Shown here in pieces: positions 12,460 through 25,601 of a DNA stretch of 64,000 nt; position 1 is the first letter of the stretch, and each line of letters starts with the position of its first letter. The stretch spans positions 19,144,501 to 19,208,500 of the forward strand of contig NC_092580.1 in NCBI RefSeq assembly GCF_037975245.1, written 5' to 3'. The position numbers and the translations under genes were made by a program. Under the pieces are notes generated by a model. That model did not search any database. It was not told where the DNA came from and saw nothing but the letters and a program-made list of their open reading frames with translations. Source of the DNA: Apostichopus japonicus (taxonomy: Eukaryota > Echinodermata > Holothuroidea > Aspidochirotida > Stichopodidae).

Positions 12460-13525
12460 CTTGCAAGCATACTAACAGTTCATACATATTTAAGTGATAT
12501 GGCCGGTGTGTATCGCTTTATAGCATAACGAGTGGTGGTTGTGGAATGAGAAAGTGCCCCTCTGATGTTGTGCCTCCTCCCCCACTTTTTGGAAGCTTCC
12601 TACCCCCTGTGTAGAAAGCAACGTACAACGTAATGACACGCATGACAGACATAGTACATTATCTGCGTGCTTTTTGTCGAGAAGCGAACGATACTTATGT
12701 TATTGACAAATGTTGACTCCCAATCCCACACAATCCGATGTTTTACCAGTTCGCAATGCTTTGAACCATTACGCTATGCAAGCTTGGAAGACTCCTGAAT
12801 GATGACGAGTACAATGTCGCACCAGTGTCTGGGTGAACTAACGGGGGAAGTTTCACGCCTGGCACAATAGCTGGAAACTTATTAATAACATTGCATATTA
12901 CACGGTAGCGCAACTAAAGTTGCAGTGCCAACTTAACAAATATGGTCTATTTAATGCCGGTATTAATTCTATTTAATGCCGGTATTAAATATATATTTAA
13001 TGCCGGTATTAATTATATTTAATGCCGGCATATGAAGCTGCATGGTGATTGACTGAGAATTAATGCCGGTATTACATAGAATTAATACCGGTAATAATTT
13101 TAATTCGTATGGACACTAAATCAGCAATTATTTCCCGTATGGCCTACCACACTCGTCGTCGTTATATTACTGATCCACGCATGAACAGATCAGCAACGTA
13201 TGTGTGTGATCGACCTCCCTAATAGTTTTTCTCATTTACCTATATATCTATCCAAAAATGAAATAACATTTTACTAGTAAATTTATATACTGTAAGTGTG
13301 TATAGTTATCAAATGAATAACAAACCCACTATTGGTCTATGTAATATTCACAACTGTCATTCACAACTTTCCGAATAGCAAACATCTTATTCTATTTGGG
13401 AGATATCACGGATTTAATGTTTCTTTACATACAATGTTCAGACTTGATCAAGTCTAAATATGACATACCGGTAAGCGAATCACAATGTGCTTCATTTTTC
13501 CAAAAAAAAATTCTTTCCTTCTTTT

Positions 13526-14940
13526 GCAATGTTTGTTTTCTATAATGGTGATGGGTTTAACAAATACTGAACCTAACAAGTTGGAGCCGATTATATAATA
13601 CATTGTTGACCAAGGGTCAAATTCAAAGTCAAGCCTGTTAACATATATCGTGTTGAAAATATGAACAGAACAACAATGAGAAAGTATAAGGTATCAGATC
13701 CTAGTGGCACTATGACATCACACATTTACAAAATGGCAGCTCTCACACGCAATTTTTAAACTACGGTATCTCCCAAACAAAGGAAGATGTTTCATAGCTA
13801 CTTGGGGCAGTTGGACTTCAAACAGATCTCTGTGATACCAGATAAACGAGCATGGATGGGTTTGTGTCCACTTTAAATCTCCCTGATGTAAGGGCTTGAC
13901 GGTGCACACAGAACAGTAAAACAGCTGAGTCAATGTTGACAAAAAGCCATGATCATGCGTTATTTCGCTTTCAACTTAAGTCACAAATCAGTTAAGTTTG
14001 ACAATTGGAAATTCGGCAAAATGCTGTGCGTTAATCTTTAACAAATAAAAATGTATTATTCTCTGTCAATATCTTATTAGAAAATGAATTGTGTAAATTC
14101 GTCCAGAATTTTCCCGTTCGGTGCACACTCTACTGGTTTTCAATACTATCAGATATTTGTATAACCTTGCAAATAAGCAAGCTTTTCATCAAATAGCGTT
14201 TGAAAAAAAATGAGATTGGCTGTTCATTCAAAAGAGTATTTATCAAGTTATTCAATAAACTACTGCTTATAACTGCAGTCAGAGGTAAACCGCACAGAGA
14301 AACAAAAAGCAAACCGTGAATAAAGACGTACAATACATCTATGACGAAAATTTTGCAATGTTTGTTTTCTATAATGGTGATGGTTTTAACAAATACTGAA
14401 CCTAACAAGTTGGAGCCGATTATATAATACATTGTTGACCAAGGGTCAAATGCAAAGTCAAGCCTGTTAACATATATCGTGTTGAAAATATGAACAGAAC
14501 AACAATGAGAAAGTATAAGGTATCAGATCCTAGTGGCACTATGACATCACACATTTGCAAAATGGCAGCTCTCATCTTCAACTGTTAATCTTTAACAAAT
14601 AAACATGTATTATTCTCTGTCAATATCTTCGCTAGGAAAATGTATCATATAAATTCGTCCAGAAATAGGGCGCTCGGTGACTGGCATTAAAAAATGCACA
14701 CTCTACTGGTTTTCAATACTATCAGACATTTTTATAACCTTGCAAACAAGCAAGCTTTTCATCAAATAGCGTTTTAAAAAAAAATGATATTGGCTGTTGA
14801 AAAGAGTATTTATCAAGATATTCAATAAACTATTGCATACAACTGCAGTCAGACGTAAACCGCATAGAGAAACAAAAAGCCAACCGTGAATAAAGACGTA
14901 CAATACATCTATGACGAAAATTATTGTACATAGAGTTAAA
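13526..14940. repeat. Local tandem duplication
   Basis: 13526-13745 recurs at 14353-14575 and 14039-14350 recurs at 14598-14922, in the same order and orientation with only a few differences. The second copy lacks roughly 270 bp (about 13746-14010). No coding capacity is supported; paired ORFs of 100 and 66 aa on the minus strand are parallel shadows of the repeat. Confidence 0.85.
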
Positions 14941-15190
14941 AAGTGACTTTGTTCAATTTTATAGCCTTAGAACCTTAATAACAAACACGGAACGACAGGT
15001 TAACTTGTTGTGTCGGTGCTGTCATGTCTGCCAGAAGTATATTCTGAAAGTAGTTTATTTATTGAAACAATGATTGTGCAGAATACAGCGTAAATTAGTC
15101 AGTAAATTTAATCATCTCTCAGTATATCATCGTCCATACCACGCACAGCACTTCTCTCGTACGCCGGGGTACTGACCAGCAAGTTCATAG

Positions 15191-18100
15191 ATGGATCAAC
15201 AGTTGAATTGGAGGGTGTCTTTCTCCGTTTTATTAGTACTTGTACACGGTAAGAGATATTACCTAGGTCTCAAACAGTCAATGTACTTTCATGAGATAAA
15301 CTAGTAGCTTACACTGGGCTATACTTCACAAATTCTTTGACATAGGTTATTTATAGGAAACTGTTAAAATGGCTCAATTTTCAATGTCAACTTTACATAT
15401 GGTTGAAAGTCAACGAAAAGGCCGCATGTATTTGGGGAGGAGGGGGGGGGGGGAGAGATTGTAACTGTACAAAGTAGAGATCATACATGTGTGTATTGGG
15501 CCTAACTTTCGGTTAGATATACGGTAGAGCTGATCCCTCGACGATGCCAATCGTTACCGTTGGATGACTAGACGAGGTTTCCCTTTTTTGCTCATTTTGT
15601 TATTATATGTCATGATTATTACACATGAAGAAATCATACCGCTAATTCCAGAATTTGAATGTTTTTCAGCAAAACCGTACATGTTGTTCTTTTTTTTCAA
15701 CTTTACGACAAAAGAGCATTGTCTTATTCCATGTTTTCTTAATTTTCTCAATTAAAGGTCTACTTTTTTATTGGATTCAAAACGGCATTTTTGGCATTAC
15801 AGAAATGGATAAGGGTTGTAACAAAATGGGGCACTCTTAATTTCTGAAAAAGGGTACCTTTGAAGCTTCAAAAAATCGCCCAACTGCCCCTGGCTCAAGG
15901 CATCTTGAAGAGGTTGATTCTTCGAAAACCAAATAATGCCTTTTAAAACATTACTTTCGGGATTTGTTTCAACTTTATTTTTCACGACTTATTTTATCCT
16001 ACGACTGATTTTTTGGTCTCTACTTTTAACATCATCATTGTTTTGGTACAGTGACATATAGCCAGCTACAATGTCCAAGTGACATATATACCAATATCCA
16101 ATATGGTGCAACGGAAACGATTGTCCAATGGGAAGAGCCGAGGCCACCTCCTGATTACATACTAGTCTTCCAAAGTTACAGCCAAGGGACATTTCGTGTA
16201 GGAATCTCTTATGTGGAGTACATATATGAACATCCAATAACAACATTTGACCGCTTGTCGTGTTCATTCCAAGTGATAGTGGAAGTAGGTAAGTCATTTT
16301 TTTTTTTTGGGGGGGGGGGTATTCGCATCGGTTGTACTTCGACCAGTGGTCATGTCCGACCAACCATAATGCACCTGTAGTGAGGTTGCTCAAATGAAGT
16401 CCCCGTCCCGCCCGCCCTCCTCCCCCTCCCTCAAAACAACCCACTCTGTTTGGATTATTGTTCCCCACATATAATTTCTGAAGATCACAAACGTGGGAAC
16501 AGGTACAATAAAATGATATTACGAAGGTCTAAGTCATTCGTCTGCCTCAGCGTGCATGGAACACCTATTATTAAATGGAAAGCAATGGGTGTTTGCAGTG
16601 GGTGTTTTGGTGTTTGCGATGGGTGTTTGCAAAGCAAAGCAATGGGTGTTTGCAATGCAAAGCAATGGGTGTTTGTGATCAATGATCACTTTCGTGAAAT
16701 TTGTATCTTTGTTGAGCAATTCCGAGCCAAATTTAGATTAATTTATGCATGAGGTCAAAAGCCGAATGATTGCCTTGTTTTTTTTTCAGCTATCAAAGAA
16801 ATGCATCCAGATGAATGATTTGCACTGTCGTATACACTGTATCTCTGAATGATTGCAAATGTATAATGGGGTATAGAAACATGTTCTTCTCAAAGTACCG
16901 GGTGTAGGGGCAGGTGCCCGTGCATTACCACTGTTCTTATACACACCCAGTGAGAACTCTTGTTCCCCACTTTAGCTCACCAATCAAGTTCGATTTGGGA
17001 AGTTTTAAAAATTGTCAATCATTAGAGCAGCACATATATAGTAGGACTGATAATGAATTCAACAGAGACGTGTTCACATGACCGATCTTGGAGATGTCAA
17101 GTTTAAACTTGTTAATGTTCCATAAAATTGCAAAACACAATATGAAGTGAAATGTAAAATTGCCTAATTTTTCGGTAAAGAACCACGTCCGCTCCCCCTT
17201 GAAACGTAATAGGTTATTCTATAATGTGCTTACCCACCAACCCAGTCGTCCGTCCTCGTTTTCTCTTCCATTTTACCCCTCCCCCTCTCCCTCCCCCTCT
17301 CCCTCCCCCACACCAATGGAAAATACTGGTTACGTCACCGTATCTTACGAAATCGTAGCAAAATTACATAAGCAGGACGTATACTGATAGTCTGGTGATA
17401 AATTCTTTTGCTGTAAACAAGCCACGACGCAAGAGTTATGTACTGAAGCTTAAAAGTGCCATCAACATAAGAAAAACCTTGCCTCATAACATATGATAAG
17501 TTGTCAATTCAACATTTTTGCAGAAAATTGTTCAATTGCTCAGTTGGAATGAAGTGAACAATTAAACATTTTGCAGAAAAATATTGAGTTGACGAGATAC
17601 GATAAGTTGTCAATTAAACATTTTGCAGAAAATTGTTTGAATTGCTCAGTTGGAATGAAGTTGTTGAATTGACGAGATATGATAAGTTGTCAATTAAACA
17701 TTTCGCAGAAAATTGTTCAATTGCTCAGTTAAAGCAACTGAGCAACCCGGCATTTTCTGATTTTTGATAAGATATTATCTCGTTATCTAAACAATTTACT
17801 GGAAAATGTCAACTTATAGGGCAAAGTTTTTCTTATGTTGATGACACTTTTAAGCTTCCGTAGTTATATATTTGCATATTTGCAACACGTCTTTGACACG
17901 GTATAACGGTAATTGATATAGTTTTAATTTCACCTTATGCATGGGTAAACCCGATGCCTTTCAATGGCAAAACAAGTGAGTCAGCCAGCGTGCAACTATC
18001 ACATGCACCTGTTTCTTTCAAGTTTGCTTTCGTTGCACCTGTTAAATTAAAGTTAGCTTTCGTTGTGTGTGTGTGTGGGGGGGGGGGACTTATGGACATG

Positions 18101-21100
18101 TACCTTTATGGACGGGCTGTGCGCGGATCCAAAATTGTATGAATAAGTTCATCTGTTAAAGTGACTGGACTATCTAGTCTAATACACATACCTAGTCTAA
18201 TACACAGGTTAATTCTTCAATGTACGGCCTTTTAAATGACATGTTTGTTACGTATTACCACTTTTTCACAGACAAATGATTTGAATATATCCAAGGGGGG
18301 CTCATTTGTTGGAAATGCTTGGTTAGAGATATTTGAATTTCTAAAACAATGAAATTAAGGTTTAGACTGTGGAGCGGACTTCGATTAGCCTTAAAGGAGC
18401 ATATGTTACCATATGTTGGTGGTTGCCAGGTAAACTGGAATAGGTAGAAACATTATACTAGGGTTAATTTTGTTGTTGTTGAATATGACATATCAAGACT
18501 GAACTAAATTCATCCTTTAAAATAAAAGTATTAAAATTGTAACATTAAAGAATTACTATGAACCAGTAGCAAGTTATATTACCCTTTTACTTACGGGCCT
18601 AAATAGGGTATACGTTGCCTAGGTATACTCGGTATTTTAAAATCAATATTTTGTTTTCGTCACACAGAATTATTAATAACCCACGTTTTTTTGGGGGGGG
18701 GGAGGGAGGGGGTATGATGGAGCGTGTAATGGATGATCAAGTTGTTTAAAGGTAGAGCCACAACATGCATGAGTGTTTATTTTAATATTTATTTATATTC
18801 TGTGATATCAAATACACTTTCACAGAAGATCGACAACCTCCAGTTATTTCGAATTGTCCTGCCTCGCCGATTACCGTGGTATACGAAGTGGGTCTCACCG
18901 GTCATGCCGGCGCGGAATGGGTAGAGCCATCTGCTACGGATAACACAGGAGAAGTTATACTTGTTGAGAGAACGGCGTTTCCAGGGCAACCATTATATGT
19001 TGACGCACATCCAACATTTGATGTTACATATGCATTTGAGGATCCCTTTCAAAATCGAGCCTACTGCCAGTTCCAGATTCGATTCGAAGCTGGTAAGTAA
19101 AGTGAAATTACACCGACGTGTATGGAAGGTGGGGGGGGGATGGGGAGTAGGGGACGGGGAATGAATCGGTTAAGTTCCATTTAAGATTATTTGACACATC
19201 GTCAATGCCATACAGTAATAGAAACTGGCCACCAAGAATAATTACACTGATAATCGATGCAGTTGTTCAATTAGTAAGGCCAAATCATTCTTATAGCTAC
19301 TTTGGTGGAGATGATGAACAAACGATCGCCTATTACAAAATGTGGAATGATAGCTACATTTACTTGATTCAGTGGTTCATAATCTAATTTACGAAAAGTT
19401 TAAGGGAGGGGAAGTTAAAGGCTAGTAAATCACTTGAAACCCTATTTGTTTGCAAATCTTAACCGAACATATTAACTCCTCTGTTTTCTAATGAGCTCAT
19501 TGAGAGAATTAGCAGACCTCTGGGGTGTCAACCGACGGACAAGAGTACACCCCCAGGGAACTTAAATTTATTCTTAAATACTGCAGTGATGGAGATCAAG
19601 GCCACCCTCATGACTCCTCTTCTATCTAATCCTACACAAACAACACCCCCCCCCCGGCCTCCGTTCCTTCCCTCCACGCCTGATCAACACCAGTACACTG
19701 CGGCGTTAACGAACTCACTTCGAATCCGCTCAACAACACTGCTGAAGAGCAACTTTCAGTTTTGATATATTAAGAGAAACTGCACTTGGTAGAGTTTGAT
19801 TTGAGAACCAAGTTATTTATTTGGGGTGGGGTGGGGTGGGGTGATGTGGGGCGGTTAGGGGTATTTTAACTGCTACACTTGCTCGTGATCATTATTGTTG
19901 TTTTATCTCTCTTCGTCTCTCTCACGCCTTCCCTCTTTTGTAAAGTTGACACTACGCCACCAACCATCCATAATTGCCCTAATATAGTCACCAAAGTAAT
20001 TCCCCTACAGCAGAATGGAACATTCGTGTCGTGGGACGCACTGGAAGTGACGGATAATTCTGAACGATTTATTCTACGCATAGAACCAGAAATCCAAAGC
20101 AACTATTTCACGACGGGATTAACTGAAGTACAATATATATATACAGATTTAAGCGGCAACTCAGCTTCATGTTTTGTGAATATTCATGTCATTGAACGTA
20201 AGTACATGTATTGCGCATGCGCACAGTGAAATGCTGTGAATGTTGTAGCACATATAAATTGCTCTCCTACGTATGTAGAGTCACGAGGTTTACTAAATAT
20301 CTGTCTCAATTTATGAACGATGCTAATAGTAAAAGGAACTAATTTCAGAGGCTTCCTTATCATTGATAATAACTTAGCAGTTGGCTAAGTACGAAGTCAC
20401 TGAAATAACTCACCGAAAGTGAAAAACTGACTGGCCAATAATCCTCTACGTTATTCTCTGTGGAACTGCACGACGTCATGTGTGCATGGTGATAAGAATT
20501 TTTAAGGCATAATCTGACTTGATTTCTTGCACCTGGGAACAGAAGAATGGAAGACATGGCCGTCACAAAAACAGCGAACTGATCTTGCACAATTCATGTG
20601 TGTGCGTGCGTGTGCGTGGGTGGGTGTTTGTGTGCGTGTATATGGTGATAGTGCGGTGTCCTTTTCAATGCACAAGTACACTTTGACGATGCAGCCTAGT
20701 GATAGTTTTAGTTGATTGCTGTATGCTCGATCAGGCTCCCCCTCCCCCTCCCCTCCTCATGATACATTGATTGATGAAGATTTGCATATCCTCTGAGCAA
20801 GAAACTTGTGATACTAATTTGCAGTGGCGTCACCAGACATTTCAATCTTGGGGGCACAGGGATGGGGGCACATCACTTAGTTAGGGGGAACAATGTTTAT
20901 TTGTGAATGCCGTCCTGGGGGAGGGGTCTAAGGTGAGGTGTGAGAAATTTTAAAAATAAGTAAGGGTCCTTAGATGCAATCTGGTGCTATATTTTGCAAC
21001 TTCATGTAACTTTTGTTCAAGAATTTTCGGGCTTAGTCTGTCCGATATTTATGTTTTTAATTGAGGCAGATATAGTTTTTGTTTGAGTATTTTTTTTAAC

Positions 21101-24100
21101 ACTTCAAGTCGCATCTGGGGGGTAGGGCACGATTTGGGGGGGGAGGGGACATTCCTCTAAGCCACCCCTTGGCGACGCCACTGCTCATTCGACGTAACAT
21201 CCCCTTGATCACACTGTTACTGTCTCGATAGAAGGGGACTGGGATTGAGGGTGACTTGTCTTAAAAACAAGTATCAGTGATTAACATAAATGATAATCAT
21301 AATAGAGGTCGGCATAATTATAAAGTTATTGTCACATCCGTACATACATGTAGTGAAAGCGACAACAATCCATTTGACTTCCAACAACATGCTTTATCAA
21401 ATATGCAAAATTTAGTAGAAGGAAATATTATTAATAATAATATATGTATTAACTCGTTTATCAAATCTATATCTATTTTATATATCTACCCCTTTTGGGG
21501 GAGAGGGAATGGATTTTAAACTATAGAATAAAAAACATATATAGAAAAGAAGAAACAATCAAACGGTTATACATAAAGAAAATACAGTGGTGACTTTTGT
21601 ATCTTAACTGTCATTTTTAGGGGACGTTACACCACCCGATATCACCGATTGTCCAACCTCTATCATCTTTGGTGTCAAACCTGGTATCATGGAGACCTTT
21701 GTTCATTGGGACCCGCCAACGGCCACCGATAATTCCGGAACTGTGTTTACAGAGGTGCATGAAAGAGAAGGAATTTACTCAGTTGATACAGTGCTGGTAG
21801 TTGTGTACAGATTTGTTGATGCAAATTACAATGAGGCAGTATGCACTTTTCAAGTCAGTGTCGTGGAAGGTGAGATAAAAGTAAAAACTTTGAAGGAAGA
21901 AAGACATTTTTACGACTCGATTGTGATGATGATGACGATGACGATAACGATAACAATAACGATATCGATGACGATAATGATGACGAGGACGATGATGATG
22001 ATAATGATGATTTTCATCATGATATTTTACAATATTGTTTCGCGTACATGATATATCTATTTTCCTTTCTTATAAATTATTTGCAAACATCATCGCAGTC
22101 TACCTTTTGTCAATTTCTCGCACCTCCTTAAGAGAGAACACTAAGCGAATGTCATCATTGGAAATATACATGTGTTTACCTTGTCAATGAGACATTGCAT
22201 TTTCTTCTGGTTACTCTCCAGATGACGAAAACCCCATTATTGTAGGATGTCCGACAGAAGATATCAGTGACGTCATACCCTCAGATGATAAGAATGCCAC
22301 TGTTAATTGGATGGATCCTATTGGAGAAGATACTACTTTTATCGCAAATGTGATACAGTCTCACCACCCAGGCAACAACTTCCGTGTCGGGAATACTACA
22401 GTGGAATATCTGTTCATCGACAGCGCAGGAAATAATGCATCTTGCAAGTTTAACGTGGTGTTAAAATACGAGCAAACTGAAGGTATGCTGCAGTAATTTA
22501 TTTTAGACGTAATCGTCTGCGGATTTTGACCAAGGGTAACGTACATGGTGGTGACGGATGGAAAGAGGGGGGGGGAGGTGGTTTCAAGGGTGAAATATGT
22601 GAGGGCTTGGATCCAATATCTTGAAGTATTACAATACTTGATAGCAATAAAACATACAATATGTAATAAATAAAGATGGACCGTTCCCCCATCTCATCCA
22701 TACCTTCAAATTTTCCGCCATGTTCTCGGACATAATGTATAAGGCCAATTTGATAATTCTGGATTCGCTTCCTTTCATTCAAAGTGTGCAAATTGCCTTG
22801 GTATGGCGAGAAATTGGGTATGGTGACATCACTATTAAAACAAATCTCAACAGTTTTTTTTCTTCAAAATTGGTAGTTATACTCATTATGAGAGGCATGC
22901 CCTGACACATAACTAGAGCTCTCCATATTGGATATAACCTGCACATGGATTTGTAGAGGGTGTCGTATGTTTGGGTATGGCTTTGACAAAGGCACATTCT
23001 AAGTATGGAAAGTTAACCCTGATCAAGTCAGTTATGATCACATGATTACTGTAGGATGACCGGGTTTGAGAGTGGATCAAGCTAGCTGCTGCCATGTTTG
23101 TGACCAGAATCTCTCCTAGGTAACTTTCTCTTAAAATGTATTACAGTGCTCTTTTGTAGGCTGTACGTATTCCAAGTGTATAAGCATGCACTGTGTAATA
23201 AATATTCTTTCCTTCCTCAATGAGATGTATAGGTGCAGTTGCTATTTACTACATGATCTTACTAACTTGGCATTTATTTTTTTATTTTGTTTTCTTTTAT
23301 AAACCATGAAACCTTCATCATTACGCATTCTACGTTACATGCGAATACATCCTGTGCGCGAGCCAGTACCTGCATAATGAACTAGTAATGTGCGTTCGCA
23401 TCTATTTCTTGTGCATATTTCTTGCTCTCCGAGCTTCGATTGAACATGTTCCACACCTTTGCATAAAGCAACAGTACGAAGACAAACCTTTCGAAAATGA
23501 TGGCGATCCTTTGGAATGTAGTTTACTATTAACCACTGGTTTCAGGCGCGTAGCCAAGGTGGGGGGGGAGGGGGCGACCGCCCCCCCCCCCCATTTGAAC
23601 ATATTTTTATGAAAAATAGAAAATGCTTAGATGCAACTTACAAGGCATGGGAAGTGCCATTTCCAGCGATCTGGGAGGCATTTTCGGCCGGAATTTTCTT
23701 GTACGCTTCGCGCCAAAAGATAGTTTGCCTGCAGGCTTCCGCCGCTCCCTTGGCAAATTCCTCGCTACACGCCTGACTGGTTCAAACAATGCTTCTCTAG
23801 TCTTGGATATTTTTTACAGCAGAAGATACTTAAGGACTAATTCAATCAGCTGGAATGTTGTTTCTTGTGATGGACAAAAGAGCTGGTAAATTTTTCACTA
23901 AGAAAAACCAACAAAAGTCTTACAAAATGAGAGCCTACGGACCATTCGCATCCCTATTGTCCCGTTACATTGGGACTGTAACCAAGTGGTGTTTTGTCTA
24001 GTGTATTGTATCACGATTTCCTTGATAGGAGGAACGTGTATTTCACATGATTTGAAATAGGAAAGGTCGATAGTGAAGGCGACTGTAGTTCAAATCATGT

Positions 24101-24484
24101 ATCCTAACCTTGATGGTTCATGAAAGGACAAATATTACATTATCATGAAGGCAAAAGACCGTTCAGGGAATTTCACTCCTAATGGAATATATGAATATGT
24201 ATCATAGATTGTCTACTTCTTCTTTTTTTCTTGCAGTTTCATCTGGAAATGATATCATCATCATAGTTTTGATCGTCTGTCTGACAGTAGTTATCGTCGT
24301 TATCTCATTGGTTCTTGCTTTCGTCATTTACTTACGTCATAGCAAGGAAGTCAACACCCCTCGGCCTAATTCTGAACTTCCGGCAACACCAGGCATTCCA
24401 AATGAAAGCCACGTAGACCTTTCTGCAAGACGGTCGCTACCACCATCCGACTATGCAGACTATTTAACTCCGAGTCCCAACTGA
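15191..24484 (+). CDS. HYR-domain single-pass membrane protein, copy 2 (complete)
   Basis: Seven exons, every junction in phase 1: 15191-15248, 16052-16288, 18826-19092, 19946-20197, 21621-21869, 22222-22482, 24237-24484. They sum to 1572 nt, 523 aa. Exon 1 starts at an ATG and gives a 20-residue signal peptide (VSFSVLLVLVHG) before GTAAGA. Exons 2 to 6 each encode one HYR domain; the first (79 codons) is shortest and most diverged (QLQCPSD at its start, LSCSFQVIVEV at its end). Exon 7 encodes one membrane helix (IVLIVCLTVV and following) and a ~50-residue cytoplasmic tail ending YLTPSPN. Expected at the cell surface in adhesion or recognition; ligand unknown. Exons 3 to 7 duplicate the gene at 1053-6916. 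Relative to that copy the tail has lost NESY (now NESH) and NAGY (now YADY). A further small exon could be missed, but the frame closes without one. Confidence 0.9.
16561..16674. repeat. Short irregular tandem repeat in intron 2
   Basis: Several copies of 'aagcaatgggtgtttgca' and shortened variants. Minor. Confidence 0.7.
17443..17860. mobile_element. TA-flanked MITE (418 bp)
   Basis: About 40-bp terminal inverted repeats: left 'gaagcttaaaagtgccatca', right complement 'gaagcttaaaagtgtcatca', extending through 'acataagaaaaac'. Flanked by TA on both sides, as in Tc1/mariner-type MITEs. The interior carries copies of 'gataagttgtcaattaaaca'. It spans the left end of the segmental duplication. 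Confidence 0.8.
20822..21183. mobile_element. MITE, hAT-like, in HYR gene intron (copy 2)
   Basis: Paralogue of 3051-3410 with better-kept ends (cagtggcgt at left, acgccactg at right). Confidence 0.65.
21924..22016. repeat. GAT/GAC/GATAAC microsatellite (copy 2)
   Basis: Contracted form of the tract at 4149-4290, in the same intronic position. Confidence 0.85.
23543..23775. mobile_element. MITE, hAT-like, last intron (copy 2)
   Basis: Ends 'caggcgcgtagcca' and 'gctacacgcctg', flanked by actggttt and actggttc. Shorter paralogue of 5453-6012. Confidence 0.75.
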
Positions 24485-24489
24485 TCCAA

Positions 24490-24525
24490 CCCGGGAGGCC
24501 CGGGTTCGAATCCCGGTGGAGGCTG
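24490..24525 (+). repeat. tRNA 3'-half fragment just after the HYR stop codon
   Basis: Contains 'gggttcgaatcccggtgga', the T arm and part of the acceptor stem of the tRNA-like sequence found ~560 bp downstream. Copy 1 (about 6922-6945) keeps only the outer parts; the T loop is deleted there. Confidence 0.6.
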
Positions 24526-24663
24526 GAAGTTTTTTTCATTGTTCTGGATTTTCCTTCTCATTACGTTTTCAATAATATGTATTCATTTGCCTTTGTCGTT
24601 TACCTCCATTTCATAACATAAAGTCGGTTCAAATTATCTCTTTCAAGATCCGGCTTTAGGAAT

Positions 24664-24696
<33 letters not shown>

Positions 24697-24750
24697 GGCT
24701 ATATATATATATAGGCTATATATATATAGGCTATATATATAGGCTATATA
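24664..24750. repeat. (TA)n with 'ggctata' interruptions
   Basis: TA blocks separated by several 'taggctata' units, expanded relative to copy 1. Confidence 0.9.
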
Positions 24751-25047
24751 TATCTTATATCTTATTTCCCTTATCTCATATTTCACAACGATTTCAATTA
24801 TATACATATTCATTTACCTTTGTCGTTTACCTCCTTTTCATTAACAAAGTCGGTTCAAAGTATCTCTTTCAAGATCCGGCTTTAGGAATCACAAATGATT
24901 TTCGAGTTGGTAAGCATCAAGTTTGATCTCTAGAGTAAGGCTAATATGTCACCAAAACAGAAGTAGTATTGTTAGATACAGGTGAACAACGCCTTCAGTG
25001 GAATTACGACCTTCCTTATCGGTTTCGAACCTCTGGACATATAATCA

Positions 25048-25118
25048 GCGTCCATAGTCTAGTTGTTAGGGTGTCCGCTTATAAAGCGGGAGGCCCGGGT
25101 TCGAATCCCGGTGGAGGC
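25048..25118 (+). tRNA. tRNA-like sequence, copy 2 (probably a pseudogene)
   Basis: Same fold and ATA anticodon as 7397-7467, with perfect A- and B-box-like segments and a T arm. The acceptor stem has a mismatch at its third pair. Confidence 0.4.
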
Positions 25119-25601
25119 AATAGCTATAACAATAACAGTAACACTGGAATCAAGCTTTACTCTTTGTGATTGGTTCATTACGTTCACAGATAATTCTCTT
25201 GGGGGACTGTCTGCTGTAAAATAAAAATTAAAACCAAAGGTCACATTTTTTAAATCTCACTATGAAAGGAATATTTCAACCCTTTTTTTAAATACACTAG
25301 AAACTGAAGCTGTATCCTTTCATTGCAATAATTCGTCAAAACAGATGTTATGAAATATATATCTTTGAGCAAGTTTGTTACGTTTGAAACACAAAATATA
25401 AACACATATATGGCTAATCCTATTACATACTCAGCCTTCTTTTACTTATCAGAATGAATGCAAAAGGTATTTAATCAACAGTTTCAGAGTCATCCCACCT
25501 TTTGGGACAAGAACAGTTTGAGCAGAACCTTGAATGAGTCAGTAACTGAATCTGGAATTTGAGTACACAACCAGCTGCCCAACAGTTCCTAAATTACTTA
25601 C

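Larger units (their letters stand above)
11097..12609. mobile_element. hAT-like MITE nested in the foldback element
   Basis: Ends 'caggggtagga' and 'tcctaccccctg' are inverted repeats, flanked by a perfect 8-bp target duplication, tgtagaaa (11089-11096 and 12610-12617). It was later split by the element at 11177-12459. Confidence 0.8.
10769..13151. mobile_element. Foldback element with ~220-bp inverted arms
   Basis: Arm 10769-10993 and arm 12944-13151 are diverged reverse complements. Each starts from 'ggtaggccatacgg' and contains 5 to 7 copies of a 'ccggYattaa' motif. The interior holds two further nested elements (11097-12609 and 11177-12459). No coding capacity seen. Confidence 0.8.
17777..25587. 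repeat. Segmental duplication, copy 2
   Basis: Second copy of 1-7940 in the same orientation, offset about 17.78 kb at the left end and about 17.65 kb at the right end because of net indels. It supplies exons 3 to 7 of the complete HYR receptor gene. Its right junction lies 15 bases from the splice donor of a QNG1-like exon on the minus strand. Confidence 0.95.
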
